A stretch of 64,000 nt of DNA, taken from contig JAIXMG010000007.1 in assembly GCA_025201345.1 (NCBI GenBank), positions 372,001 to 436,000 of the forward strand. Direction: 5' to 3'. The DNA is from Thamnidium elegans. Its lineage: Eukaryota; Mucoromycota; Mucoromycetes; Mucorales; Mucoraceae. The notes under the pieces are model-generated. The model saw only the letters and a program-made list of their open reading frames with translations. It was not told where the DNA came from and searched no databases. Shown here piece after piece: positions 45,435 through 57,906 of this stretch. How positions within the stretch are numbered: the stretch's first letter is position 1; every line of letters starts with the position of its first letter. Position numbers and translations under genes: made by a program.

Positions 45435-47809
45435 TTATGCGGCAGGAGCTGCAAAACCTGATACCCAGCCCAGCGGATGACTATTACTTGACCAACTACC
45501 AGTTGTATTATCTACTCTTTGAATGATATCAACAGCAGAAGCGTTTTCAAGACAATAACGAAGTAAAAGCTGACGAAGACGTTGATAAGAATTACGGCAA
45601 CCAGACTATATAGAAATAAGATTAGTTTTTTTTTTGATAAACATTACATAATATATTTTTTTAAAAAACTTACAGTGGCGGCCCGTTCAAACCAAACCAT
45701 GGATTCTTGTAAGTCAACTTGAGTTCCCAAACCCTTCTCGTAACACAAGGCCAAATGATACTGTGCTGCCACCTGACCTTGTTGAGCAGCCAAATGAAAG
45801 TATCTTACTGCCAATTCAAGGTTTTGATGACACCCAATGCCGCCTTGTAAATGTATGGCTAATTTCTGTAAAGCACGGGCATGATTTTGTTGAGCCGCTT
45901 TCCGATACCAATAAACCGCTTTTGTAGAGTTCTCAGGAACACCAATACCATTTGCATAACAGAATCCAAGGTTACACTATTTTTTTTTTAAAAAAAAAAA
46001 CTTAGTTTATTTAAATCGTCTTGTTATTTTTTTTTTCTTACCTGAGCCCAAGGGTTACCTTGCCTTGACGCTTTTAAATACCAATAAGCAGCAAATTTAG
46101 GATCTTTTTCTATACCTAAACCTTCTTCGTAACAAAAGCCTAAACTATTTTGAGCTAAAGAATTTCCTTGTAAAGCAGAACGACGAAACCATTTTACAGC
46201 TTCTTGTTCATTTTTTTCTACACCCATACCATTACGATAGGCAAAACCAAGTGAAAGCTAAATAAATAAATAAAAATTAATCACTAGATATAGTCTAGAC
46301 TTATGTTGAGGTGCTTACCTGAGCAGGGGCATGATTGTATTCGGCACTTCGAAAGTACCAATAAGTAGACTCGCGTTGATTAGCTTCGACACCCAGCCCG
46401 TTTTGGTAGCAGTATCCCAAACTATGGAAAGCAAAAATATTTCCTTGGTGCGCAGATTTAGTATACCAAGCCACAGCCATTTGTAAATTTTTATTTACAC
46501 CAATACCGTTTTGATAACAAAAACCAAGATTATGTTGAGCTCTTGCGTGTCCTTGGCGTGCAGCTTGACCATACCAGTAGGCACCTTCGATTACATCTTT
46601 CTCTGCACCAATTCCATTTTGATGACAGTAACCTAAATTACATTGAGCCCAAGGATATCCTTGCTCCGCTGATCGACGATACCAAAGAGCAGCTATTGAT
46701 TTATCTTGTGGTAAACCAATACCATCTTCATAGCAGTAACCGAGACTATTCTGAGCAAACGCATTTCCTTTTTCAGCAGCAAGTCTGTACCATTTTACAG
46801 CCTCAGTATGGTCCTTGGGGACACCAATGCCATCTTCAAAACAATAACCAATGTTATAAATAGCTACCGTTTCACCTTGTGCGGCGGCACGGCGATACCA
46901 TTCCATAGCTGTACTTTCGGATTTCTCAACACCAAAACCTTCACCGTAACAATAACCTAGTATACCTTGTCCGCGACAATTGTCCTGCGCGGCACTAAGT
47001 TTGTACCACTTGAACGCTTCGTGTTCATTCTTTGGAACTGCGATACCGTCATGATAGCAAACGCCAAAACAATACTGACTGGCAGAACATTGGTCCTCAG
47101 TCGCTGCACGTCGAATCCACGCGATAGCGTCAGCACCCCGAACATGAATTTTTGATTCCCAATATTCGGCTTCGACACGATTGATTTGGACACCAGGTCT
47201 ACCATATTTACGAAGAAAAGACAATCGAGCGATACCTAATAAGGTGGCGTCACTTAAAGCAAGGCTATCAAATCCATCGTCTTTGAGTGAACTATTATTT
47301 TCGGTCAATGCAGTTTTTACAGACAGGATATAATATCTCTCCGCTTGTTGAAAATCTAATGCAATGCCTAACCCAAATTCATAGCAAAAGCCGAGAACTG
47401 CTTGTGCACCGGAGTGTTGGCCTCTATTGGCTGCATCTTGAAGACAAATGACAGCGAACTGGCGATCGACTGATTTACCATGACGTCCGTATAAATGATT
47501 TTCGGCTAATTCAAATAATTGTTGTGGCAATAAATAGTGTTCTAAATTGGAAACAATTTTTATATTGTTACTGACGATGCTGCTTGACGAATCGATTGAA
47601 GACTGACTTTGATTTTTCGTACTAGTGGTGGAAAAAGAAGGCGAACTAGAAGAAGACGAAGAAGAAGTGGATGATGAAAAAGATGCTCTAGTTACTATTT
47701 TTGGTGATTTTGATTTATTAGTACGACGTTGATGTGAAAAATATCTACGATTTAACTTTGAGAACATACGTCGTGAAGCAACTACAATATGTGATAGTGA
47801 AGAAGTCAT
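45435..47809 (-). CDS. SEL1-like repeat (TPR-like) protein
   Basis: Exons: 47809-46319, 46257-46042, 45976-45674 and 45605-45435, giving 726 residues (the outer limits may shift by one base). After a Ser-rich, basic N-terminus of about 110 residues come about 13 SEL1-like repeats of 36 residues with the pattern AQ-x2-LGYCYxxGxGV-x6-A-x2-WYRRAAxQG. It resembles Skt5/Chs4-type chitin-synthase activators and Hrd3/SEL1 adaptors in repeat type only. The C-terminus has no CaaX box, and no signal peptide is evident, so neither function can be assigned. The first two introns fall at the equivalent phase-0 site (after AQ) of repeats 9 and 11. Confidence 0.85.
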
Positions 47810-50208
47810 TTTTTTTTATTAGTGTTTTTTTAAAAAAAAGGAAAGAATAAGTATTAAGGGGTAAGTAAATAAAAAGAAAAGAAAAAAGAAAAAAAAAAGA
47901 AACACGATTCAAATAATAAGAAAGATATTTATAACAAAATAAAGTGTCACAGTAAAATACATTTCAAAAAAATTGATCGACTTTCTTGGACTTGACTATT
48001 TTTTTTTTTTTTTTTTTTTTTTATCTTGTGTTTTATTAAGCATGGTTTGTGTCCCATTTGTAAAACAGATTAAGTCTCCTCTAAAATAATTGTTATTTTA
48101 CATATAGTTGTCATGTGGAAACACACAGCAATTCTCATGCAGTACAAGTACGGCTACAGATGTCCGAAATATTCAATCCTTGTGCCACTTATTCAGAACA
48201 CTTTTCACTATTAATGCTAGTATGACACTTGTTATAATAATCATAAATATTTACCTTGTACTCATTCATTACTAGAAATTATTATTGACAATTGAACTTG
48301 GAAATAGCTTGTCTATATTTAGTTTTCCTTTTTGTCAAAAAAATAAAATAATAATAATTAAGGGGGAACGGTGTATCGGGTCTACCAAAATTTAATAATA
48401 AACAACAATAATAAAAAGCACTATCCGAGGCTCTAACTGAAATTATTTTAGGGAAGGTTTTTTTTTTTTTTTTTGTGCACAAAAATGACCGTGCGCGGCA
48501 TCTTTCAATACATAACAAAAAAATATATTGTATAACTTCGGAATGAAAAGCTAGTTTTTGTCCGCTTTACGTTTCACACTTAATGTCACGATTTATATAA
48601 TAATAATTTATGTATTCTTATATTGTCAATAGTACATCCGTTTGTAATAATAATAAAGAGAATCAAACGAACTTATTGGTGTAGTTGTTTTGATAGGTTT
48701 ATAAATATTTTAATGTAAACCTTACTCGTCTAATTTAATTGGTTCCGATTTATTATTACTGTTAGTATAGGATATATTGGTACTAAACATATAATACTTT
48801 TGAAAGACCAAATAATAATAATAATAGAGAAAAAAAGTAACTGCTGTTGTTATCATTTTACTTGGGTGTTACATTTATGACTCTGTACGTCTCTGATTCC
48901 GAAATGAGTAGATAATACTTGCAAGTATGACAAAAATGGTGTTGTCCCTTTATACTTGGATATAGGTTTATCGATTTTATTACGTTCATTTTACTATGAT
49001 CATCGAGTGAAACAAATGATTCTCCAGACACCTATTAAATTAATTGCATAATAGCCAACTATTGCTATTGCTTCTATTAATATACCTTATAATCAAGACT
49101 AAAATAGTATACTATACGGTGCTCATATACGTAACGCCATTGTGACTTTAGATAAATTTCGTAAAATCAACAATGGAGGGATCGAGTCCCTGCCATTTAT
49201 TGTAAAAAAAGGATAAACTGTCGTTTATTATTGTTTATAATTTATATAAAAAATAAAGGGCAAGGGCAGATATTTTTTTTCTTTTTTATCAATATAAGAT
49301 GAGGTTAACGGAAACATCATCCCGGCGCGTTGTACACAAAGTAATTATATAGGGTTAAACCATTTTAATCTAGTTATTTGTTTTTTATACCCCATTAAAT
49401 ACGTACATATATATATTCATTTATATAAATATTACAGTATATTATTATATTGTTATAGAGGGAAAATACGCACCTACTTAGTTTAAAATAGCCATTGTTA
49501 GATGTTTAAAGTAGGTACACGCTCCAAATATTATATATTCAAAGCAAAAAATTTATACATCCCATGACGTATTCAATGACCAAATAATCTTATTTCTATC
49601 AAATACTATGTGCCTCTTTTTTTTTTTTTTTTTGACATTTCAAAACATGCAAAACTGTATGCTAGAATTCAGTATCCGTATCGGAGAGGACCCGAAGTAT
49701 TCCCTCTCCGGTTGTTTGTTTGTTTCATTTTTTCTTCCTACTTGGGAATTGCAAGGTGAATTTCACATGCGACACATACACCTCTTTAAAATATTTGTAA
49801 AAAAAAATAAAAAAAAGGTGAATTTAGAGTAGATGCCACTGTAAAAATAATAATATTAAAATCACGTTCAGTATGAAATTATATATGGTATCAATTGGCA
49901 AGAATAGCTAAATAACAAGTTACACAGATATAATATAGTTTGATTGATTGACTTATTAGAAGTATACCATGTGTACTGATGTAGAGATATTATGCTTGCG
50001 TTAAATAAATTAGAGCTTCTTTCGAAGGGTAGGTAAGTACGCCTTTCTGCGTCTGTGTTATTCTTTTTTATATATAAAAAGACAGGAAAATGATTTAACA
50101 ATCACATAATGTAATACACGTTATATTTCAACCCAGATATGCATATATTATATAATAAAAAGTGCGAAAATAGGATTCTATTGTTACCCAAAAATTACTT
50201 TAATTTAT
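47810..50208. other. 2.4-kb intergenic region
   Basis: AT-rich with T/A tracts (47999-48021, 48461-48474, 49616-49633). Open frames up to 78 codons are motif-free. A GGATCGAGTCC match to a tRNA B box near 49182 has no cloverleaf around it. I see no gene. Confidence 0.5.
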
Positions 50209-53200
50209 TTACACGTCAACAAGTTGATGTTTCTCTTTTGCTAAAACAACAAGTGCTTCATATTCACCTGAGTTTTCGCACATTTTGTGAAATATTGAGT
50301 TTGGTGTGTTTAGTAACTCTAAAGGGCTCGCGAATTCAGCAATCTCGCCTTGATCTAAAACCAATATTCTATCGTACTCTATTACTGTACGAAGTCGGTG
50401 TGCAATACATAGGATAGTACTGTCTACAAACTCTGAAGCGATTGTCTTTTGAATAGCTTCGTCCGTTTCAAAGTCGACACTAGCAGTAGCTTCATCCATA
50501 AATACAACCGTGCTTCTTTTTAGTAAAGCTCGAGCAAGACAAATTAACTGTCTTTGACCTTGCGAGAAATTTAAACCTCCTTCACTTACAGAACTGGAGA
50601 GATCTAAAAATATGTTAAAGTTTAAATCTTCTATGCTTTCCTCGTGTTGAGTTGATGATGCGTCAACTTCGGATGGTATCAATTCCACCCGCTTTAATGC
50701 CGCAAAAATACTTTCATCGTTAAACTCGTCGAACGGGTCTAAATTAGATCGTAAACTACCAGAAAACAAAACCGGATCTGTCAAAAAAAAAAAAAAAAAA
50801 AAAATTATAGCGTCAGTAATATGTAATATATACATACATAACTTTAATTTACTTTACCTTGGGGAATAATTGTAAGGTTGCTTCGGAGATCTTCTGTACC
50901 AATATCACAGATGTCGATTCCGTCAATAACAATATTGCCTTCACTTGGTTCTACAAATCTAAAGAAGGATAATGCCAAAGTTGACTTTCCGCTGCCCGTT
51001 CTACCAACAACGCCAATTTTTTCTCTGGGTTTGACAGAAAATGTCAGTCCCTTCAATACAGGATCCAAATCGGGAGCATAGCGAACTACGAGATCTTTCA
51101 CTTCAATCTTGCCATTAATGGGCCACTAATAATTTATTTTAGAATAGAAATGTGTAACGGTGAGTATAAAACTTCCAAGAAATAATAACTAATAAAAGCT
51201 TTTTCGGTACTAACCTCAGGTGGCGGTCTCTTATCTGTGATAGCTGGGGATTCTTGTTCTATTTCCATAAACTCGACTACTCGTTCCACGGCATTAAAAC
51301 TCATTTCGAGACGTGTATACCTTTTAATAGCCATCGTCATCTACATAATGTTTTGTATATATATATATATATATAAGGACTAGTTTAGTAAACGTAAATG
51401 TCAAAATAAACCCTATTTCGCGCGTACCTGGGATGTATACGAGAGTACAAAACTAAGACAAAAACCAGCGAGAGAAGCATCCATATAATCCAAACTTAAT
51501 AAAATAAAAATACCTGTACAGAAATTAACGGCAGCACCAAGGAAAGAGAAACGAGTACCAACCCATCGGTTGCTGATCCAAACGTAATAAAATGGCCTTG
51601 CATTTTCATCGATTCTTGTTAACATCTCGTTCATAAACTTTTGGGTTGCACCATAAGCCCGAATTGTAGTTACACCGATTAATGTTTCGCCAAAATGAGT
51701 GATTAAAGGTGATCTCGTTACAGAATCCATTCTTCGAAGCTCTCGAGACGCGGCACTATATCGTTTGCCAATCATAATATTCAAAAAAGTAACGATTGCC
51801 ATTGGTATAATAAATATAGGTAAAACTGTACATACGGTCAAGATGGAAGTCAAAATGACTAACCACTGTATAACAAAGTACATGAGATCGTTAGGAACAC
51901 TAGCATCCACATATTCAAAATCTTTTGAAAAACGATTTAGGATACGACCAATTGGGGTAGTATCAAAAAATCGCATAGGAGCACGTAAAACCCGTTGAAG
52001 TAAAATCTGGTATAAATTTTTGCTAGCTTTGATTGTACCATAATAAAGACTTGCGAAACGAGTAGCACCAACTACAATATTGGTCATAGTAATTGCAATG
52101 TAAATATTTAAATACATGTCAAGCTGATCGCCATTAATATTGTCTTTTTTATCTGCCATCAATCCAAAGTATCCTCTATTCATAGTAGTCGAAGGTATTA
52201 TATTATTTTCAAGTGACGAAGGTATATTTGGTTGATCCATAAAAAGATACTGAGCGCTTCCTACAACGGAAGAAGCTAATGTTGTTATCATGCTGCTATT
52301 ATTGGCAATTTCACTCGCGTGGACCCATTTCTTGATCCACCAACTCTCAGTAACATCAAGTCCGCGCGAACCGAATACAAAAGCTAAAACAATACACCAA
52401 TAAAAAGGGTTTCCTACTGCTCGTAAATATAACAAATATAATCTGGTTTGAATATGACCAACGGCACGAGCTATATATTTTTTTTTTTTAAAAAAAGGGG
52501 GGTGGAGTAGATGTTATTCTCGGCATATTTAATTGAAAATAATTGTTATTAATAATAACCACTTACCCTCCTCTTTTACCAACACATTAGGCGGTTTATC
52601 TACTACAGCTCTTTTAAGCAATTCCGAAGTGGACTCCACAACTGTTAGCTGAGGATCAATTTTTTCAACTTCTTCTTCAATAGTTTCTACATGTTCTTCG
52701 TCTGCTGAACCAAAAACTTCGTCTAGAATAGTTCCTAAAGTACCTGCGGCGTCCAACTCTTCGGGGGAGCCACAAAGATTAATTCGGCCATTTTCTAAAT
52801 GGACCAAATATGATGCCCCTGAAATACATAAACCAACGTGGTGGGTAATCAAAATTCTTGTACGACCTCTCATTAAGGGACCAGTAAGGCACTTCTCATA
52901 AAGATGCCTTGCAGTATGCGCTGGTTTTTTTTTTTGGAAAAAAAAAGGTTAATATAACATAAAAAACAATATTTCTATTTGTTTCATTTTACCATCTACA
53001 GCACTAAGTACATCATCTAATAATATATTTCTTGCTCTAGAATAAACAGCTCTAGCCAAGGCAACACGGGCTTTTTGCCCTCCGGAAAGAGTAATACCCT
53101 TTTCACCTACCTCCGTTAAATCACCACACTCCAAAGCGGCTATATCCTTTTCCAAAGCACACGCGATAAGAGTTTCATTGTACCGCTTTTTTATAAAAGG

Positions 53201-55761
53201 CAATCCGAACAAGATGTTTTCACGGATGGTGGAATTCAATAACCATGCAGTTTGAGATGCATAAGCAACCGCGTGGTCCAGTATCCAATTTTCCATGTTT
53301 GAAGTCCAATTCGTTTGGCTTAAATCCTCTTCAAGATTATCAGAAACAGGAGTTCTGGGACAAAAACTTTCGCCTTCCAACAATACAGCCTCTCCTAATA
53401 GACCAAGCATCATTAAGGTTTTTCCCGATCCGGTTGCACCGCATATGATACTGAACTCTCCATTAGGAAAATGTGCATTTAGGTTATGTAATAAAAACGT
53501 ATCTGCTTCTTCAAATGATGATGGCGTAATTGTAGGAGCTGTGTTTGGTATGGGCGGTGCTAAAAGATGGCTGTCGATACCAGTGGGACTATCATCAGCT
53601 TCGTCGGTATAATTTTCATCAAAATCTGGTGATATATCAGTCCAAGAAACTGTAGCGTTTCTGAAACCAATTCTGACTCTACAACTGGGATCCAAATTGG
53701 TTGAGGGTGGTGAGATCTCTTCTTCTTCCAAATAGGATTCAATACGTCGAACACTAATTATTAGTAACAATGAAATTAGTCTTACTCTATCTGTTTGTCT
53801 CTCTTTTTTTCTTATGAGAATATCATGCGTTTATAACTTACCTAATAAGAGCTTGTAAAATATCGACAAAAGTTTCAGGTAACGTATTTAATGCAGATCG
53901 AAGTTCCGTAAATACGGTGATGGCGGTGAATGCAATGGGCGCAGTTAATTGGTTGCCTTGAATTTTTGTGAAAGAATAAAACGACACAATGGTTACTAGC
54001 AAAGGTGTACTATATATATATTATGATTAGTGTTGAAAAACAGTCTTCTTCTCCCCCCCCCCTCCCCTCTTTGTTTATAAACTTACCCTTGCCATAAAAA
54101 GTTAAATAAAACTTCACTAACATAAGTTTTTTTCAAGTGTTTGAGTTCTTCATTTCTTGCTTCCAACACACGCTTTTCCCAATTTGATTCCCAGGCAAAA
54201 AATTTGATTTGACGTATACCTTGCAGGACTTCATTCATCAATGATACGCGTCGATCACGCGCTTCCATTAATTTCTCCTGAGTTTTAGCGAAAAGGATAG
54301 AGTTGTAATGATTCAGTGGGAGCGTAATGATCATAACTGACAATCCCAGTAAGCATGATGAACCTAATAACGAATAAAGGAAAGTAACTCCAACCAATAA
54401 TTCGATAGGTGCTTCAATAAGCGTGAACCAATTAGTCGTAAAATCAGATATGCGCTGAGAATCTGTACTCATTAAATTGACAATTGTGCCTATAGAAGAA
54501 CTGCCAGACTCTTCCACTTCAATATTTTTGTCTTGTATAGAAGATGTATCTTTAGCCATGTCAGGGACATCCATACGTCGAAGAGTCTTGCGATATAATT
54601 CAATATTTAACATTGACTTGACTCGAACTCTTAATGATGATGAACCTATATAATATAATTGTAAGAACGTATACTTTTAACCGTGATTTGTAGTATATTA
54701 CTTAGATAATAAAGTTGTCCCACAACTACACTCAAAACTACGAGTGATAATGACAAACCAGATACAATCATTATTCCCTTGGCAAAATAGAATTCATCTT
54801 GATTACCAGTGTCAATGTCTTGAATTAATGACAATAGCCTATTTAGAAAGAAAGCCGGACCGTAGTACAAACCAGCCGAAACAGCAGTACATATTGATTG
54901 GAGAATAATAGCTTCCTTATTTGCGTAATAGAGTCTATAAATGAGAGTTTTTTGTCGATTTTCGCCAAAGATATAAAACAAATTGTATGCACGGTAAATA
55001 GGTGGTAAACTAGGAAGGAATATATCTTGGGCATCTTCATTTACGCCGTCTACAATTGGTGTAGCCCAACTGAAATAGAGAATGCTAAATATGGATGCTA
55101 CTGTAATCCCCGCTACTGGGGTTTTTTCGTCATCGCTGTCTATTATATCCCCTTCTAAATAAGGTGGTCCTTGCTCTATAGAACCCGTAGTGTAAAACAG
55201 GTCCAGAGAAAACAGAATGGCTAATATAAGAGGGAAACCTTGTGCTAGTGAAAGCTGTCTATGATGTATTCTAAATGCATCCCAAAGGCGGTAAAGTGAG
55301 ACACAAACGGACGAGAGGTAAAAAGTGAATAGATGTACATTTAAAATCCAACCCCATCTATTAGGTAAAGTGTATCTTCTTGATACTACTGAAAGAGCAA
55401 GTGTGTAAATCCATGCTATGAAAATAAGTGCAGAAGAAATAATGATATATACTGACGCATTTTTGGGTGATTGATTATTGTTAGACAGTCGGACTACCGC
55501 TTCATACAAGTCATATGCACTTAAAACTGTCATTAGAATAGTTCCAAACAAAATTCGCGAAATTCTACTGCTATCAGAAAAGGGAACCTTATAGTTTCGT
55601 ATATGGTCGAACTTTAATGGGGAAGGATCCTTTCCAAACTGAGTTTTAGCTGTCTCGTGATAGTAACGACGTTGTGCTGATAATACAATAGAACTTATAC
55701 AAGCGGCACCTGCTAATCCAGCCGCAGACCATACTATAGAGGGAAGTTCTTCATCTGTCAT
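50209..55761 (-). CDS. ABCC (MRP-type) ABC transporter, full length with TMD0
   Basis: ATP-driven exporter of the MRP subfamily, related to fungal vacuolar Ybt1/Bpt1/Vmr1 proteins. Exons: 55761-54702, 54645-54087, 54009-53842, 53753-52993, 52920-52567, 52470-51428, 51340-51215, 51125-50858 and 50777-50209, giving 1635 residues. An N-terminal set of helices (TMD0, about residues 1-200) precedes TMD1. NBD1 (about 600-880) has Walker A GATGSGKT, signature LSGGQKAR and Walker [12 protein letters not shown], with Asp in place of the catalytic Glu, as is usual for ABCC NBD1. NBD2 has [17 protein letters not shown] and [11 protein letters not shown] with the catalytic Glu. Substrates such as glutathione conjugates, bile-acid-like anions or metals complexes are family knowledge. 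The upstream region contains a duplicated sequence module. Confidence 0.95.
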
Positions 55762-57906
55762 TTTATCTTGCGGTGAAAAAAAAAGAAGAAGAAAAGAATT
55801 TTATAGAAAGATAAAGAAAGGGTCTCGGACATAATTAGCATATCATTTTCTTTTTTCTGTCAAAGATGTGACTGTCCGCCGATTTGGTCATAGTTCCGTA
55901 GCATTTGTATTAAACCTGTTTTCCTTAATCGCAGTATTTTACATGTATTGTACGTGATTTTGACCATAAAAAATTAAGCAACTGACTACTGCGGAGCTGT
56001 GTTGTCAACAATACAGAAAATAGATGATATAAAAGAAAAAGAGAAATCGACTTGCGGTTTATTGTAAATAGTACGTCGTGCTTAGTACAACACTTATTGT
56101 TCTCGCTGAGGATCCCTTCCTCTCGCCTTATCCTTTTTAGTCGAAGTTCCTTCCCAGAGAAAAAAATATTATGCTTAGCAAGAAATACCTAACTGAATTA
56201 AGCTAAACTAAAGCTAATATATATTCGATACCTGTTTTAATCAAATGGTTCTTGACCGAGACTTTATTTCATGAGGCGGGTTTGGATAATTAAAAGAGGC
56301 CACTTCTTGATTTGTGTACATATTCTTGTCGATAATATTCACTAACTATGCAAAATGCAGCGAGATAAGCTTATGACATGCATAAGCGACAGTACGACTT
56401 TATCTTGTCGGCTAGTATAAATGCCTTTCTTTTTTCTTTTTTTTTTTTTTTTTGAAGACTGCATTTAAATGACCGTTTGTTGCAAGTACCAACTTTAATG
56501 AGCCTTGGTTGGTTAGTGTGTGTGTGGGGGGAGGGGGGGGGGGTAATGACACATTCTTCTGTCGAAACTTCAAAGTTTTTTTTTTGTCGATAACTATAGC
56601 TGAAGATTCAACTTAAAATTTAGGTTTAAGAGTGTGATTTAGTATCGCCCCTGCATAAAGGAACTATTAGTTTAAATGATTCATAGCAGTAATATAGATT
56701 TTATCTTGCCACTATATGAAGAGGTAGCAATTTGGAACGAATTATTGTTCCATAACGGAACTCGGTGTCTTTATTAAAAATGATACCTCTGACCATGATT
56801 TTTATGCGAACAGTATAATCTTGTTTACCAATTGGTCCAAAATATGCATTTATATGGTTGAAATTAGGATACTTGTATTCTTTTTTTTTTCATGAAGTTA
56901 TTATTGGTTTTCTCTTTCTAACCGATACAGTTTTTATTCTTTTGGGAGTTAAAAAGACCTTGTCGGCAACTCCAGTAGAGAAATGGTCTCGGACATAATT
57001 ATCATGTATTTTCTGTTAATTATGTAACCATTTGTCGATACGGTCATAGTTCTGTATCATTCGTGTTAAACTTACTTTCACTTTAACAACGAGTATACTT
57101 TAAAGTAACCAACGATCAGACATTGCGTCAACAATACAGAAAATAGGTGATACGAAAAAAGAGAGTTATCTTTACTATTTATTACTGGCTGTACTTTCAA
57201 GTCAAACGGTTGCGAAACCATTACATTCAAATTAGTTTAGTCTTGTTTTTGATAAAGTGGGAATTAAACTAACAATTTATAATAAAACGTCTAATGGAAC
57301 AGTACGAATATCACCACCCAAAATAGTGTCAACTTCTTATTTTGGTTATAAGACAAAAAAAAAAGATCTGCATTTGAAGAAATGAAATATAGTTAAATTG
57401 ATATTTTTGAGCGTATGGGAAAAAAAAAATGCCTCAGAGATAGGTGATGACGTTTCAAACAGGAGAGAATGCATGATCCCGTTTATTTTAATTAAGAAAA
57501 AAAAAAGTTATAAGGTAGCAGGCGTAATATTTATGTAAGGGGATCATCCTAATAGGTGATTCAAATAAACTATCCGGGAATTATGCAACGATCTATAAGC
57601 GAATGAAATAAGAACATGTGCAAAGGTTTTATGACTGTTTCGGGTAACATTATTGTGGGGGGAGAAAGAGAAGGGGGAGTGGGGAATATAAGTGATACAA
57701 GTCAAACAAGAAATGTTTGCATGAGGAAATAGGAAGACAGTAGATTGGTTCTTTCTGTTTTTATTTCCTTTAATATCCTTCTCTCTTTTTACATACAAAT
57801 TTAATAGGGTGTATTTTATATCATATAAATATTAGTTCTTTTTTTTTTTTTCCCTTTTTTTTTTTTCTTATCTATTTTTTTTTATTTTTACATACAAATT
57901 GTTTAA
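55762..57906. repeat. Intergenic region with a duplicated ~200-bp module
   Basis: Two diverged direct copies begin with GGTCTCGGACATAATTA: about 55819-56050 and about 56986-57175. Both run through GGTCATAGTTC(C/T)GTA, a TTAAAC block and GTCAACAATACAGAAAATAG. The first lies only about 60 bp from the ABCC start codon, the second 0.75 kb before the gene at 57907. No gene is seen. A G-rich run (TGTGTGGGGGGAGGGGGGGG, 56520-56540) and T tracts lie between. Confidence 0.65.

Noticed and set aside
49137..49205. Possible tRNA with B-box-like GGATCGAGTCC
   Set aside because: No A box, no matching acceptor stem and only four T-stem pairs.
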